From: Ettlia oleoabundans
Taxonomy: Eukaryota; Chlorophyta; Chlorophyceae; Chlamydomonadales
NCBI GenBank assembly: GCA_019693395.1
Contig: JAAMXP010003964.1
Coordinates: 1 to 14,061, forward strand
Reading direction: 5' to 3'
Length of the DNA: 14,061 nt
The translations under genes and the position numbers were made by a program. Positions 1-14,061 of this stretch are shown here, piece after piece; the stretch's first letter is position 1; each line of letters begins with the position of its first letter. Under the pieces are notes generated by a model. The model had not been told where the DNA came from. It did not search any database and was given only the letters and a program-made list of their open reading frames with translations.

Positions 1-291
1 GGGGGGGGCGGGGGCAGGCTTGCACGGAGGGTATGCGAATGTTAAGCAACAACAGCAAGACAACTCGCAAGGGTGGATAGCGAGATGGGCCACAAGTAGC
101 ACACTCAGTAGTGGATAGATCGGGCATTACGGCTTCAGGTGGACTCTTCGCTGGAGTAATTTATCTAGTCAACTATGCATACAAACTCCACCCAGCTTGT
201 GACACCATGCCAACTCAAGCAATAAATAGAATTAGTATACGAGCTGCAAGCACCTCAAGCCTACTGCACAGCAAGCCCAACCACTCCCCAC
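1..291 (-). other. Incomplete last visible intron of PRP8
   Basis: This 291-base stretch follows the exon 36 donor (GTGGGG at 291-286 on the minus strand). No frame gives the expected FGSK-WRVRAIS continuation, so it is read as intron. It begins at the window edge with eight G, then CGGGGG (C-rich in the transcript). No gene or RNA element was recognised. Confidence 0.75.

Positions 292-14061
<13,770 letters not shown>

Overview
The window is one stretch of a nuclear eukaryotic gene. From 292 to the right edge (14061) the minus strand carries 36 exons that join without a frame break into 1658 codons of PRP8 (human PRPF8, yeast Prp8), the central scaffold protein of the spliceosome. The gene is open at both ends. 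By alignment to remembered human PRPF8 the visible part corresponds to about human residues 407 to 2064. The first ~400 residues lie beyond the right edge. The C-terminal Jab1/MPN domain (~270 residues) lies beyond the left edge. No second gene was found on either strand.

Organism: many residues match plant PRP8 rather than animal PRP8, for example [33 protein letters not shown] and [13 protein letters not shown]. All 35 complete introns are GT-AG and 167-362 nt long. In 29 of the 36 donors the third intron base is G (GTG). In 29 of the 35 acceptors the intron ends GCAG. Base composition is moderate. This points to a green alga, probably a chlorophyte and possibly a chlamydomonadalean; that placement is inference.

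Layout, right to left in coding direction: N-terminal domain (14061 to ~10640), reverse-transcriptase-like fingers and palm (~10643 to 7843), thumb/X (~7842 to 6376), linker with the alpha-finger (~6375 to 4339), endonuclease-like domain (~4338 to 2930), RNase H-like domain (~2887 to 424), and the start of the linker to Jab1/MPN (423 to 292). Positions 1-291 are intron.

Points for a second look: QAALK in place of the QACLK peptide that in human PRPF8 crosslinks to the 5' splice site; a six-copy 11-bp tandem repeat that nearly abuts a 3' splice site; a strong G-quadruplex motif on the sense strand of the first visible intron; C-rich acceptor tracts that give quadruplex motifs on the other strand; and two telomere-like motifs in an intron. 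The window otherwise looks like ordinary conserved core-machinery DNA. I found no new system in it.
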